Shown piece by piece: positions 26,519 through 35,512 of a stretch of 64,000 nt of DNA. Source of the stretch: CAZCPB01 sp044223975 (GTDB lineage: Bacteria; Planctomycetota; Phycisphaerae; Phycisphaerales; UBA1924); assembly GCA_044223975.1 (NCBI GenBank), contig JBGALI010000002.1:1-64000 (forward strand). The letters are read 5' to 3'. Made by a program: the position numbers and the translations under genes. The notes beneath the pieces were generated by a model, which searched no databases, was not told where the DNA came from, and was given only the letters and a program-made list of their open reading frames with translations. Numbering within the stretch: position 1 is the first letter of the stretch; every line of letters starts with the position of its first letter.

Positions 26519-28690
26519 TCAGCATCCGGCGACGAAGTGATCCGTGAAGTAGTCGAAGTCGTTGCCGCTCACGAACCCGTCGTGATCGACGTCGGCCGCG
26601 GGCAGGCCCCAGTAGAAATCCTCGACGAACGCGTCGAAATCGACGCCGTTCACGAAGCCGTTCTGGTCGTAGTCCGAGGCGCAGACGGCCTCGAGCACGA
26701 ACGGGCGCGAGACCGCGAAGAAGACCTTGCCGTTGGCGTCGACGCGGATCCGGGCCGGGGCGGGCGCCGGGATCGCGGGGAGCACCACCGTGGCGGCGCC
26801 CGTGTTGGGGAACGTCCCGAGCACGAGCGGGAAGGTCACGCCGTCGTCGGTTGAGAGTCGGACGGTGACCGTCGAGCAGGAGATGGGCGGGGTGTTGGTT
26901 CCGCCGACGGTCCAGTCGACCGTGTTCTCTCCGGTGGGCAGCGAAGTGTTCTGCGCCGGGGTGGTGACGGTGAAGGGCGTGGTCCCCGCCTGGACGGTCA
27001 GGTTGACGAACGACGAGATCGCCACGCCGCCCGCGCCCGCGTGGTTGTCGCGCACGATGACCCTGAACTGGCGCGTCGCGCCCGTGACGGTCGGCAGCCT
27101 TTCGCCCGGGGTCGGCACGCCCGAGAGCACGTCCGCCATCGCCGGGAAGGTGCGCATCGGGGTCAGCACCGGCGGGAACGCCCGGAACAGCGCCCCCGCC
27201 CCGTTGTCCTCAGAGCCGGTCCCGACGAGCGGGCGCGCGACGCCGGCGTCGTACTGCTCCCACGAGTACGTCAGGACGTCGCCGTTGGCGTCGGTCGCGG
27301 CGGCGCTGAGCACGAACGGGGTGCCGGGCGGGATGGGGCTGCTGGGCGACGTCGAGACGATCACGGGGATGGTGTTGCCGCTGGCGGCCTGCGCCGGGCA
27401 GGCGGCGCCCGAGAGGAACGCCTGCATCTCGCCGACGCTGCCGTGATGAAAGAACGGGTCGGCGAACTCCGCGATGTTGTCGGTGGGCGGCGCATCACCG
27501 ACGGGACAGCCGCCCGCGTACGCCATGGGGGACGAGCCCGAGCCCGCCTCCCACGCGGTCGCGAGATTGACGTTCCCCGCGCAGCGTCCCTGCGTGCCGC
27601 TGAAGGTGTGGTTGGCCCCGAACTGGTGGCCCATCTCGTGGATCACGACCAGGGCCGAGAACGGGTCGACATCGCCGCCGCGGGGGATCCCCGAGACTCC
27701 GCCGGCCTTGAAGGGAGAGCAGACCGCCGAGAGGTACGCCACGCCGCCGTAGATGCGCGTGACCACGTGCCCGATGTCGAAGTTGGTGTTGCCGATGGTC
27801 GTCGCGAGCAGGTTGATGTTGGACGAGAGGAGATTTCCCGAGCAATCGGCCCCACCGCCGCCGCTGCACGTGGCGTCGTAGGGGTCGGTGTCGGGGTTGA
27901 AGAAGATGATCTGGTTGTTGTTGGCGATGAGATTGAAATGGACCGCCAGATCGGCCTCGTACACCACGTTGGAGCGGCCGACGATCGTCACGATCGCCGC
28001 CAGGGGATCGGCCACGTTCGGAGCGTGCCCCTGGATCTGGCTGTGGTAGAGCCCGTACTCGCCGGTGCACGCCATCGCGAGCCGTACAGTCCTCAGCGTC
28101 TGGAGCGTCGCCGGCGCCATCGCGCCGCGCCCGCCGGCCAACTCGCGGGTCCCGAACCCGTGCACGCCCTCGGTGGTCAGGCACTCCCAGTCACCCCCGC
28201 CGGGCAGGTCGGAGAGCCAGTACGACACGGCGTGCCCGGGGTCGGCCGACTGCCACGGATCGATCATCCATGCGCGGTCGGCGGTGCGGAGCATCGCGGT
28301 GATGCCGCGCGGCGAGACTTCAAAGCGGCCGGTCGCACTCCCGTCGGTGGACTGAACGATGAACGTTCGGATCTGCGGGAAGAGATCCTGGAGCGCATCC
28401 TCCATCACCGGCGAGCGCGCCACGACGCACGGCACGAGCTCGCCTTCCGGACCCGGCAGGGCCACCGCCAGACCGTATTCGGACAGCGGTGCTTCGATCT
28501 GCTGCTCCGGCGCCTCCTCCAGCATGGCCCCGAGGGCCTCGATGTTCACGGCGACGATCGAGCCCTGGGTGGGCCGGGGCCCGGCCACCGTTCCGGCGAC
28601 CGTGAGGGGCGGGCCTTCGGGGAGTGGCGAGAACACCTGCGCCTGCGCGGCGGCGCCCGCGACGCAGAGCAGAGCGGCGGAGAGTTTCAT
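26519..28690 (-). CDS. Secreted metzincin protease (reprolysin-like, M12B) with dockerin-like tail
   Basis: A 723-residue protein with a signal peptide (about 1-18) and a propeptide region. The metzincin zinc site is HEMGHQFGANH at 351-361, the extended HEXXHxxGxxH motif. Two Ig/Fn-like beta domains follow (VLSAAATDANGDVLTYSWE; TVTTPAQNTSLPTGENTVDW). The C terminus has two calcium-loop-like segments, DYDQNGFVNGVDFDAFVEDF and DVDHDGFVSGNDFDYF, bracketed by Cys residues: the dockerin-like tail common in planctomycete exoproteins. AAGGGA precedes the ATG. It converges with the ChaN-like gene at a 14-base gap. Confidence 0.88.
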   Translation of the reverse strand: MKLSAALLCVAGAAAQAQVFSPLPEGPPLTVAGTVAGPRPTQGSIVAVNIEALGAMLEEAPEQQIEAPLSEYGLAVALPGPEGELVPCVVARSPVMEDALQDLFPQIRTFIVQSTDGSATGRFEVSPRGITAMLRTADRAWMIDPWQSADPGHAVSYWLSDLPGGGDWECLTTEGVHGFGTRELAGGRGAMAPATLQTLRTVRLAMACTGEYGLYHSQIQGHAPNVADPLAAIVTIVGRSNVVYEADLAVHFNLIANNNQIIFFNPDTDPYDATCSGGGGADCSGNLLSSNINLLATTIGNTNFDIGHVVTRIYGGVAYLSAVCSPFKAGGVSGIPRGGDVDPFSALVVIHEMGHQFGANHTFSGTQGRCAGNVNLATAWEAGSGSSPMAYAGGCPVGDAPPTDNIAEFADPFFHHGSVGEMQAFLSGAACPAQAASGNTIPVIVSTSPSSPIPPGTPFVLSAAATDANGDVLTYSWEQYDAGVARPLVGTGSEDNGAGALFRAFPPVLTPMRTFPAMADVLSGVPTPGERLPTVTGATRQFRVIVRDNHAGAGGVAISSFVNLTVQAGTTPFTVTTPAQNTSLPTGENTVDWTVGGTNTPPISCSTVTVRLSTDDGVTFPLVLGTFPNTGAATVVLPAIPAPAPARIRVDANGKVFFAVSRPFVLEAVCASDYDQNGFVNGVDFDAFVEDFYWGLPAADVDHDGFVSGNDFDYFTDHFVAGC

Positions 28691-28823
28691 CAGGGCGTCC
28701 CTTGCAAAGCGGTCGGACGGGCGTCTCGGTGCGCCGCGTCCATCCTAAATGAACCGTCCGCACGCGACAACGGAGTTGTTCCCGTTTGGCGCCGGTGCCG
28801 TCGCACAGGTCACGGGCGGCGAC

Positions 28824-30314
28824 TTATCGACCTTCGGACCCCGGAGTTTCCGCGGGCGCGGCAGCGACGGTCTCCGGCGCGGCGGGGCGCGGCCAGCCGC
28901 CGCCGAGCGCCTTGTACAGGGCCACGAGGTTGGTTCCGATGGTCGTGTCGCTCTGCGCGAGCGCCGCCTCGGTGGCGTAGAGGGCACGCTGGGCCGAGAG
29001 CACGTTGAGGAAGTCGGTGCGCCCGGCGCTGTACAGCTGGAGCGACAGGTCCACGGCCTCGCGGTTGGCGGCGGCGGACTCGGCCAGCAGGGCGCGTCGC
29101 TCCTGCTCGCGGGTGAACCTTACCAACGAGGTCTCGACGTCCTGCAGCGCGGTGAGCACGGCGGCGCGGTACGCGAGCAGCGCCTGGTCCGCCACCTCGC
29201 GGGCCACCTCGATGTTGGCGTCGATCCGTCCGCCGGCGAAGATCGGGAGCAGCACGCCGGGCGTGATCGACCAGTAGCGGTTCGCGAGGTTGCCCAGGGA
29301 GCCCCCGTTGTTGCTCTGGACGCCCAGCGAGCCGGTGAGCGTGAACTTGGGGTACTGGTCGGCGACGGCCACGCCCACCTGTGCCGTGGCGGCGTGGAGG
29401 TCGGCCTCGGCCTTCTTGATATCGGGGCGTCGCTCCAGCAGCGTGGAGGGCAGGCCCACGGGCACCGTGCCCGGCGGTTTGGGTGCCGCGGCCTCGGGGG
29501 TGAGCTCTTCGAGCAGCACGCCCGGTTCCTGGCCCAGCAGCACGCCCAGCGCGTAGATGTCGGCGCGGGCCTGGGCCTCGTACGAGGGCACCTGTGATTC
29601 GGTCGTTGAGACCTGGGCCTTGCTGGTGGCAACGTCCAGAGCGCTGACGAAGCCGGCCTCGAACCTCTCCTGGGTAAGCGAGAGCGTGTCGCGCTGCGTC
29701 GCGAGATTCTCGCGCGCGATGGCCAGCTGGCGCTGGGCCCCGCGGAGGTCCAGGTAGGTCGACGCGATCTCGCCCTCGAGGGAGACCATCAGCGAGAAGC
29801 GGTCGGCGATCGCTGACTCGATCTGCGCGTCGGCGGCCTCGACGCCGCGCCGGGTCCCGCCGAAGACGTCGATCTCCCATGCCGCGTCGAAGCCGGCGCG
29901 GAAGAAGTTGCCCGTGGACGCAACAAAGCGATCGCCCACGGCGCCGCCGTTGCGGCTGCGCGAGTACGACGCGGCGGCGTCGACCGTCGGGTACAGGCCG
30001 CTGGCCGCCACGGTGCGCTGGGCCCGGGCCTGCCTCACCCGCGACTCGGCGGCGGCGAGCGTGAGGTTGGCCGCGGCGGCGCGTTCGATCAGGCTCGTGA
30101 GCGTCGCGTCGTTGAACTGCGTCCACCACGCGGTGATGTCGGGGGCCTGGGCGTTGGGCACGCTGACCACGCCGGGCCCCGTGGCGCCGGCGTCCAGGCC
30201 CGACCAGGAAGGGGGCGCGGCGGCGGGGGGCTTTTCATAGTCGGGCCCGACGGTGCAGCCGCCCAGCGCGGCGAGCAGAGCGAGCGGTACGGCGTTGACG
30301 GTTCGGCGGTTCAT
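28824..30314 (-). CDS. Outer-membrane efflux lipoprotein (NodT/OprM family)
   Basis: A 496-residue TolC-like channel with a lipobox at Cys20 (LGGCTVGPDYEKP). The paired helical repeats of the family are visible (ARAQRTVAASGLYPTVDAAA; GVAVADQYPKFTLTGSLG). It is the last gene of the MarR-MacA-ATPase-permease-OMF cluster, 12 bases after the permease, and should form the outer-membrane exit of that pump. Confidence 0.93.
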   Translation of the reverse strand: MNRRTVNAVPLALLAALGGCTVGPDYEKPPAAAPPSWSGLDAGATGPGVVSVPNAQAPDITAWWTQFNDATLTSLIERAAAANLTLAAAESRVRQARAQRTVAASGLYPTVDAAASYSRSRNGGAVGDRFVASTGNFFRAGFDAAWEIDVFGGTRRGVEAADAQIESAIADRFSLMVSLEGEIASTYLDLRGAQRQLAIARENLATQRDTLSLTQERFEAGFVSALDVATSKAQVSTTESQVPSYEAQARADIYALGVLLGQEPGVLLEELTPEAAAPKPPGTVPVGLPSTLLERRPDIKKAEADLHAATAQVGVAVADQYPKFTLTGSLGVQSNNGGSLGNLANRYWSITPGVLLPIFAGGRIDANIEVAREVADQALLAYRAAVLTALQDVETSLVRFTREQERRALLAESAAANREAVDLSLQLYSAGRTDFLNVLSAQRALYATEAALAQSDTTIGTNLVALYKALGGGWPRPAAPETVAAAPAETPGSEGR

Positions 30315-30326
30315 GGTCCGTGATCC

Positions 30327-31682
30327 TCACTCGTACCGCAGAGCCTCGATCGGGTCGAGGCGGGAGGCCTTCCACGCGGGGTAGAAACCAAAGACGATGC
30401 CCACCGTCGCCGAGACCGCGATCGACGCGACGATCGCCTCGGCCGACGCCTCGACGGGCCAGCGGAGGAACTGCTTCACGAGCATGGCGGACCCGCGCCC
30501 CAGCGCCAGGCCCACCAGCCCGCCGAGCAGGCACAGGACCGTCGCCTCGATGAGGAACTGCGTGAGGATGTCCCGCGAGCGGGCCCCCACCGCCATGCGC
30601 AGCCCGATCTCGCGCGTGCGCTCGGTCACGGACACGAGCATGATGTTCATGATGCCGACACCGCCGACGATCAGCGAGATCAGCGCCACGGTGAGAAGCA
30701 GGTTGGTCATCATGGTCGTGGTGGACGCGAGGTTGTCGGCGGCCTCGGTCATGTTGCGGATCTGAAAGTCCTCGGGCTCGCCCTCGCGGATCCGGTGCCG
30801 CTCGCGCAGCAGCTCGGTGATCTGGCGGATGGCCGGCTGCACCTGCGACGGCGCCGTGGCGGCGCAGATGATCTGGTTCACGTTCACGAACCGCGTCGTC
30901 GCGGTCATGCCCCCCACCGTCGCGGCGGGCGGGAACACGCTGGTCCCGCCCGGGAAGAGCGAGCCCGAGGGGGACGCGGCCGACGTCGACGCCGCGCTGC
31001 TCGATCCGCCTCCCCCGCCGCCGCCCTGCAGGCGGAATTTCACGGTCGTCCACGGCGCGAGGACGATGTCGTCCTGGTCCTGGCCGAAAGCGTTGGCCCC
31101 CTTGGGCGCCAGGACGCCCACGACACGGAACGTCACGCTCTGGAGCCGGAACTCCTGCCCGATGGGCGAGCGTCCCTCGAACAGCTGGTTCACGATGGTG
31201 CGGCCGACCACGCACACGCGCGCGGCGTTGCGCACGTCGGCCTCCGTGAAGCAGTCGCCCTCGGCGAGGTTGGTCCATTCGCGGACCGTGAGGTAGTCGG
31301 GCGTCGAGCCCAGCGTGCTCAGGGGCACGTAGTTGCGCTCGCGGTAGATGGCCTGACCGCTGCCGCGCACCAGCGGCGCGGCGGCCGCCACGGCCGGGCA
31401 GTCGCGCAGGATCGCGGCGCAGTCGTCGGGCGTGAGCGTCAGCGACGTGCCCGCGCCGAACGAGACGCCGCCGGTGGCCGCGGTGCCCGGCAGCACGAGC
31501 AGGTTGTTGGCGCCCATGCTGGCAATCGTCCTGGCGATCGATCCCGACGATCCCTTGCCGATCTCCATCATCGCGATCACGGCGGCGATGCCGATCACGA
31601 TCCCCAGCACCGTCAGGGCCGACCTGGTGATGTTCCGGCGCAGGGCCCGCAGCGCGGTCCGGAGCGTCTTGGTGATCGTCAT
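30327..31682 (-). CDS. MacB-type ABC transporter permease
   Basis: A 451-residue permease: cytoplasmic N-terminal helix, TM1 at about 20-42 (ALTVLGIVIGIAAVIAMMEI), a large periplasmic domain, and three C-terminal helices. NIMLVSVTERTREIGLRMAV marks the FtsX/MacB coupling region. In typical MacB the ATPase is fused at the N terminus; here it is a separate gene overlapping by ATGA at 31679-31682. The periplasmic domain has a low-complexity insert near residues 215-250 with six consecutive glycines and a Ser/Ala/Pro-rich stretch. Confidence 0.93.
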   Translation of the reverse strand: MTITKTLRTALRALRRNITRSALTVLGIVIGIAAVIAMMEIGKGSSGSIARTIASMGANNLLVLPGTAATGGVSFGAGTSLTLTPDDCAAILRDCPAVAAAAPLVRGSGQAIYRERNYVPLSTLGSTPDYLTVREWTNLAEGDCFTEADVRNAARVCVVGRTIVNQLFEGRSPIGQEFRLQSVTFRVVGVLAPKGANAFGQDQDDIVLAPWTTVKFRLQGGGGGGGSSSAASTSAASPSGSLFPGGTSVFPPAATVGGMTATTRFVNVNQIICAATAPSQVQPAIRQITELLRERHRIREGEPEDFQIRNMTEAADNLASTTTMMTNLLLTVALISLIVGGVGIMNIMLVSVTERTREIGLRMAVGARSRDILTQFLIEATVLCLLGGLVGLALGRGSAMLVKQFLRWPVEASAEAIVASIAVSATVGIVFGFYPAWKASRLDPIEALRYE

Positions 31683-32437
31683 GCGGGCGCCCCCGCTGCG
31701 ATCGGCGCCGCCGCCGCGTCCGGCGCCGGGGCGGTGAGCGGCTCGGTGACGGTGTCGGACTCGACCAGCCCGTCGCGCAGGCGGATGTTCCGGCGCGCGT
31801 GCGACGCCACGACCGGGTCGTGCGTCACGATGATGATCGTGAGTCCCTCGGCGCGGTTGAGCTCCTGGAGCATCCACAGCACTTCCATCGTGGTCCGCGA
31901 GTCCAGGTTGCCCGTGGGCTCGTCGGCGAACAGCACCGGGGGATGGTTGACGAGCGCCCGCGCGATCGCGACGCGCTGCTGCTGACCGCCCGAGAGCTGC
32001 GCGGGTGTGTGGTCGGTCCGCTGATCCAGGCCCACCTTTGTGAGCAGCTCGAGCGCCCGCCGGCGCGCCTCGCGGTCGCTCATCCCCGACGCGGTGTACG
32101 TCAGGGGCATCATCACCTGTTCCACCGCCGTGGTCCGCGGCAGGAGGTTGAACGACTGGAAGACGAACCCGATCTTGCGGTTGCGGATCATGGCCCGCCG
32201 GTCCGACGACAGGCGCGAGGTCTCCTCGCCGTCGAGCGTGTACGTGCCCGACGTCGGCCGGTCGAGGCACCCGAGGATGTTCATCAGCGTGGTCTTGCCC
32301 GACCCCGAGGCGCCCGTGAGCGCGACCAGCTCGCCGCGCTCGATTGTCAGCGAGATCCCGCGGAGCACGCGCACGTCCATCTCGCCGACGTGGAACGTCC
32401 GGCGGATGTCCTCGAGTTGGATGAGCGGCGTGGCCAT
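31679..32437 (-). CDS. ABC transporter ATP-binding protein (MacB/LolD type)
   Basis: A 252-residue ATPase: Walker A GASGSGKTTLMN, signature LSGGQQQRVAIARAL, Walker B VLFADEPTGNLD, and the H-loop IIVTHD. It pairs with the overlapping permease to power the tripartite efflux complex. The last 30 residues are Ala/Pro-rich and unconserved. Start 21 bases after the adaptor stop. Confidence 0.95.
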   Translation of the reverse strand: MATPLIQLEDIRRTFHVGEMDVRVLRGISLTIERGELVALTGASGSGKTTLMNILGCLDRPTSGTYTLDGEETSRLSSDRRAMIRNRKIGFVFQSFNLLPRTTAVEQVMMPLTYTASGMSDREARRRALELLTKVGLDQRTDHTPAQLSGGQQQRVAIARALVNHPPVLFADEPTGNLDSRTTMEVLWMLQELNRAEGLTIIIVTHDPVVASHARRNIRLRDGLVESDTVTEPLTAPAPDAAAAPIAAGAPA

Positions 32438-32458
32438 GCGTTGCGTGCGCTCGCTCCT

Positions 32459-33814
32459 TCAGCGGCCCCCGCCGCCGGGACGACCGCCGCCGCGCGGCAT
32501 CGTCGGCGCGAAGGGGTTGGTGCTGGGGGGTGTCGCTGCTGCCGCGCCGGTTGCCGGCGCGGTCTCACCGACGACCACCTCGTCGCCCTCGGCCAACTCG
32601 TCGCCCGACACCTCCGTGACGTTGCCGTCGGTGAGCCCCGCGCGGACCGTGACCGCCACGGGCTTGCCCTCGCGGAGCACCCACACGCGCGACGGAGGCT
32701 TCTTTCCCCGCTCGCCGCGCCCGGCCGAGGGCCCGGTCCGCGCCGGCGCCGCCGATCCCGCGGCCGGCGCGCTCGTCTTGACGGCCGGTTCGGCCGGGGC
32801 CCACCGCAGGGCCGCGTTGGGCACGGTCAGCACGTCCTCGCGCTGGTCCACGATAAACCGCACGTTGGCTGTGAGGTAGGGGAGCAGGCGGAGGCTGCTG
32901 TTGTCGGTCACGATCTCGACCGTGTACGTAACGACGTTCTGCGTCATGGTGGCGTTCAGCCGCACCTTGCGGACCTCGCCGCGGAAGGGCTCGCCCGGGA
33001 ACGCGTCGACGGTGAACGTGACGGCGGCGCCGGGCTTCACGCTTCCGATGTCCGCCTCGTTGACCTGCACCAGCACCTGCATGCGCGACAGGTCCCGGGC
33101 GATCAGGAACAGGCTGGGCGCGTTGAGGCTGGACACCACGGTCTGGCCGATGTCGACGCGCCGATCGATGATGACCCCCGTGACCGGCGAGTTGATCGTG
33201 CAATAGAAGAGGTTGCGGCGCGAACGCTGCAGGGACGCCTCGGCGATCGAGACCTGCGCCCTGGCCTGTCCGATCTGCGCCTCGGCGAGCGCCAGGCTCG
33301 CGACGGCCTGCTCGTAGGCCGACTCCGACGCGTCGAAATCGGCCTGCGAGAGCGCCCGCGACTTGCCCAGCTTCTGGGCCCGTTCCCAGTCGCGCCGCGT
33401 CTGATCGAGCTTGGCGCGGGCCTGGTCGCGGCTGGACTCGGCCACCGTCACCGACGCCTGCGCCTGCGCCAGGCTTGCCTCATTCGAGGAGACATCCGCC
33501 GCGTACAGCGTGTCATCCACCTTCGCCAGGACCGAGCCCTCGGTCACCGTCGAGCGGTAGTCCACCGGCTTGCCGTCGACATCGGTGCCGAAGGAGGCGA
33601 TCTGGCCGTTCACCTGCGCCCCGACGTCCACCACGTCCTCGGGCACCACGGTGCCCGTCGCGCTGATGGTCGCGACCACGTCGCCGCGCTTGACCTCCGC
33701 GGTGCGGTACGAAGGCGCGGACGCGCCGGCGCGCTGCTGGTACCAGCGCCACCCGTAGTACGAGCCCGCGCCGAGAACGCCCAGCACGACAATCCACACA
33801 ACCGCGAGCTTCAC
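32459..33814 (-). CDS. Periplasmic adaptor (MacA/HlyD family) of the efflux operon
   Basis: 451 residues: an N-terminal membrane anchor (about 3-25), first lipoyl half (VKRGDVVATISATGTVVPE), a long coiled-coil hairpin (about 100-190, EASLAQAQASVTVAESSRDQ), a second lipoyl half (INSPVTGVIIDRRVDIGQTV) and barrel domains. It links the MacB-type pump to the outer-membrane channel. The GTG start at 33814 overlaps the MarR stop (GTGA). The tail is Gly/Arg/Pro-rich. Confidence 0.93.
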   Translation of the reverse strand: MKLAVVWIVVLGVLGAGSYYGWRWYQQRAGASAPSYRTAEVKRGDVVATISATGTVVPEDVVDVGAQVNGQIASFGTDVDGKPVDYRSTVTEGSVLAKVDDTLYAADVSSNEASLAQAQASVTVAESSRDQARAKLDQTRRDWERAQKLGKSRALSQADFDASESAYEQAVASLALAEAQIGQARAQVSIAEASLQRSRRNLFYCTINSPVTGVIIDRRVDIGQTVVSSLNAPSLFLIARDLSRMQVLVQVNEADIGSVKPGAAVTFTVDAFPGEPFRGEVRKVRLNATMTQNVVTYTVEIVTDNSSLRLLPYLTANVRFIVDQREDVLTVPNAALRWAPAEPAVKTSAPAAGSAAPARTGPSAGRGERGKKPPSRVWVLREGKPVAVTVRAGLTDGNVTEVSGDELAEGDEVVVGETAPATGAAAATPPSTNPFAPTMPRGGGRPGGGGR

Positions 33815-34380
33815 GGTGCTCTCCGGGAACGAGGGCTGATCCGGCCGGGAGCGCTGCCCGGGCTCTCGGACGCATCGGCGATGGTAAACATATGGGCTCC
33901 GAGCTTCTCCAGCAGTGCGCGGAGGCGGTCGGCCTCCGCGCGGCTCAGGCCGTTCATCAGGCGCTCGATCCAGGCGTGGTGGTCGGGCATCGCGCGCCGG
34001 AGCAGGTCGCGGCCCGCCGACGTCAGCGCCACGCGCCTGGTCCGCTGATCATCCGGATCCTCGCGACGCACCACCAGCCCCGAACGCTCCATCCGGTCCA
34101 GCGTCGCGCTCAGGCTCGGCGGCTGCACCAGCAGCGCTGCGCCAAGCTCGTGCATCCGCGGCTCGGGCTTCCCCGCCTCGTGCAGGCGCGACAGCGAGCG
34201 CAGCACGCCCCACTGCGCCCCGCTCACGCCGAACCTGGCAAAGTGCGGCTCCGACAGGCGCCGGAACAGCCCGCCCACGCGGACCAGTTCGCGCAGCACC
34301 TGCTGCGAGCTTCGCGCGCTGCGCAGGCTCGCGCCCTTGCCCGCGGGGCGCCCGGGCGATGCCGCGCGGGCCGATTTCAT
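33811..34380 (-). CDS. MarR-family repressor of the efflux operon
   Basis: A 189-residue winged-helix regulator. The core runs from VLRELVRVGGLFRRLSEPHF through the recognition helix region VQPPSLSATLDRMERSGLV and the wing REDPDDQRTRRVALTSAGR. It is first in the operon, overlapping the adaptor gene by GTGA. A perfect 22-base dyad covers its start codon (34379-34400), which points to autorepression. The natural inducer is unknown. Confidence 0.92.
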   Translation of the reverse strand: MKSARAASPGRPAGKGASLRSARSSQQVLRELVRVGGLFRRLSEPHFARFGVSGAQWGVLRSLSRLHEAGKPEPRMHELGAALLVQPPSLSATLDRMERSGLVVRREDPDDQRTRRVALTSAGRDLLRRAMPDHHAWIERLMNGLSRAEADRLRALLEKLGAHMFTIADASESPGSAPGRISPRSRRAP

Positions 34381-34400
34381 TCGTTCGCTCACGAACGAAT
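34379..34400 (-). promoter_or_regulatory. Probable MarR operator overlapping the repressor start codon
   Basis: ATTCGTTCG (34379-34387) and CGAACGAAT (34392-34400) form a perfect 9-bp inverted repeat with a 4-base spacer. It includes two bases of the ATG at 34378-34380 and covers the place of the ribosome-binding site, where no other good one is seen. The size and symmetry match MarR-family sites. Binding here would block the operon, and possibly translation initiation. Confidence 0.75.
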
Positions 34401-34715
34401 AAACGCCCGCGCCGGGCCCGCATTGCCGCCGCGCCCCGGTTGGGGACAGATTTTGAGGTCCGCCGTTCGTCGTCTTCCCCACAGGGGAGTTCTGAGGTGA
34501 GGTCTTTGTTTGGTCCGCAGGGAATCTTCGATTCGCGGGGAATCCAGGGTTGGGAATCGACAACCATTTTCTAATGCAGCACTTATGTCCTTGCCCCTGA
34601 ACGGTCGCCGGACCCGGCGCGGAGCGCACCATGGCCGGAAATGGGATTGTGACTGGTGTTAACCCCGGGGCGTGCGCGGTACGATCGGGCGAAACCTCAA
34701 CAGAAAGGAGCCGCG
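34401..34715. promoter_or_regulatory. Divergent promoter region of the MarR operon and DUF1326 gene
   Basis: About 315 gene-free bases. The left half should hold the efflux-operon promoter. A short dyad CCCCACAGGGG is at about 34478-34488. On the right, GTTAAC and TACGAT (about 34658-34685) are spaced 16 bases and could be weak -35/-10 elements for the gene starting at 34716. No RNA gene was recognised. Confidence 0.35.
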
Positions 34716-35390
34716 ATGTCGCCGAAAGCACTCCCCGCGTGGTCTTGGTGTCTCGCCGCCCTCACCCTGGTTGCAGCGTCCAGCACAGCGCTCAACGCGC
34801 AGCCCGAGAAGGCGGCGACCTCGGACAAGAAGCCGTTCTCGATCGAGCAGGGCTACTACGTCGAAGCGTGCTCCTGCCGCGCCCCGTGCCCCTGCGAACT
34901 CACCGGCGCCATGAAGGGCTGCGAAGGGGTCGGCGCGTACAGCTTCGACAAGGCGATGTACGACGGGCAGGACCTCTCGGGCACGAAGATCGCCTACGCG
35001 CTCTTCCTGGGAGAAACGGTGATCGTGTACATCGACGCGCCCGACGCCAAGAAGCACGCCGCGGTCGAGAAGTTCGCCCGTGCTGCGCTCGCCGGGTTCG
35101 GGCCGATCAAGCAGGTCAAAGACGCCAAGGTTGAGATCAGCGGCAAGGACGGCGCGTACACCGCCAAGGTCGACGGCGGCAAGGTCATGAGTTGCACGAC
35201 CGAGCCGGTCATGGGCGGCGACGGCAAGACACCCCTGGTGCACACCAACACGCAGGATGCGCTCAACCCCACGATGTACCAGGGCCGGTGCACCTCGTGC
35301 ACCTACACCGACGGCGACAATAAGATCGAGCTTGAGAAGGGCCGCAACTCGTACTTTAACCAGCACATGAAGAGCAGCGGGAAGCTCTGA
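34716..35390 (+). CDS. Secreted DUF1326 domain protein
   Basis: 224 residues with a signal peptide (about 1-29, ending LNAQ). The mature domain opens with the DUF1326 cysteine motif YVEACSCRAPCPCEL and has later Cys pairs (MSCTTEP; GRCTSCTYTDG). The cysteine pattern suggests metal binding or disulphides, but the family has no established function. AAAGGAG lies 5 bases before the ATG at 34716. A strong stem-loop follows the gene at 35434-35462. Confidence 0.85.
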   Translation: MSPKALPAWSWCLAALTLVAASSTALNAQPEKAATSDKKPFSIEQGYYVEACSCRAPCPCELTGAMKGCEGVGAYSFDKAMYDGQDLSGTKIAYALFLGETVIVYIDAPDAKKHAAVEKFARAALAGFGPIKQVKDAKVEISGKDGAYTAKVDGGKVMSCTTEPVMGGDGKTPLVHTNTQDALNPTMYQGRCTSCTYTDGDNKIELEKGRNSYFNQHMKSSGKL

Positions 35391-35433
35391 ACCTGCCGGG
35401 CAGCGCCCCGACCGTTCGCGCCCTTGATGACCA

Positions 35434-35462
35434 CGCGGCCCCTCGAACTCCGGGGGGCCGCG
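35434..35462 (+). terminator. Stem-loop terminator after the DUF1326 gene
   Basis: CGCGGCCCC (35434-35442) pairs perfectly with GGGGCCGCG (35454-35462) across an 11-base loop, 43 bases past the stop codon. TTGTTG follows instead of a clean T-tract, which is common in GC-rich genomes. Confidence 0.6.
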
Positions 35463-35512
35463 TTGTTGCGCGGCAACGGTCGCTCCTGACGCAGCCGCGG
35501 TATCATCGCGCG

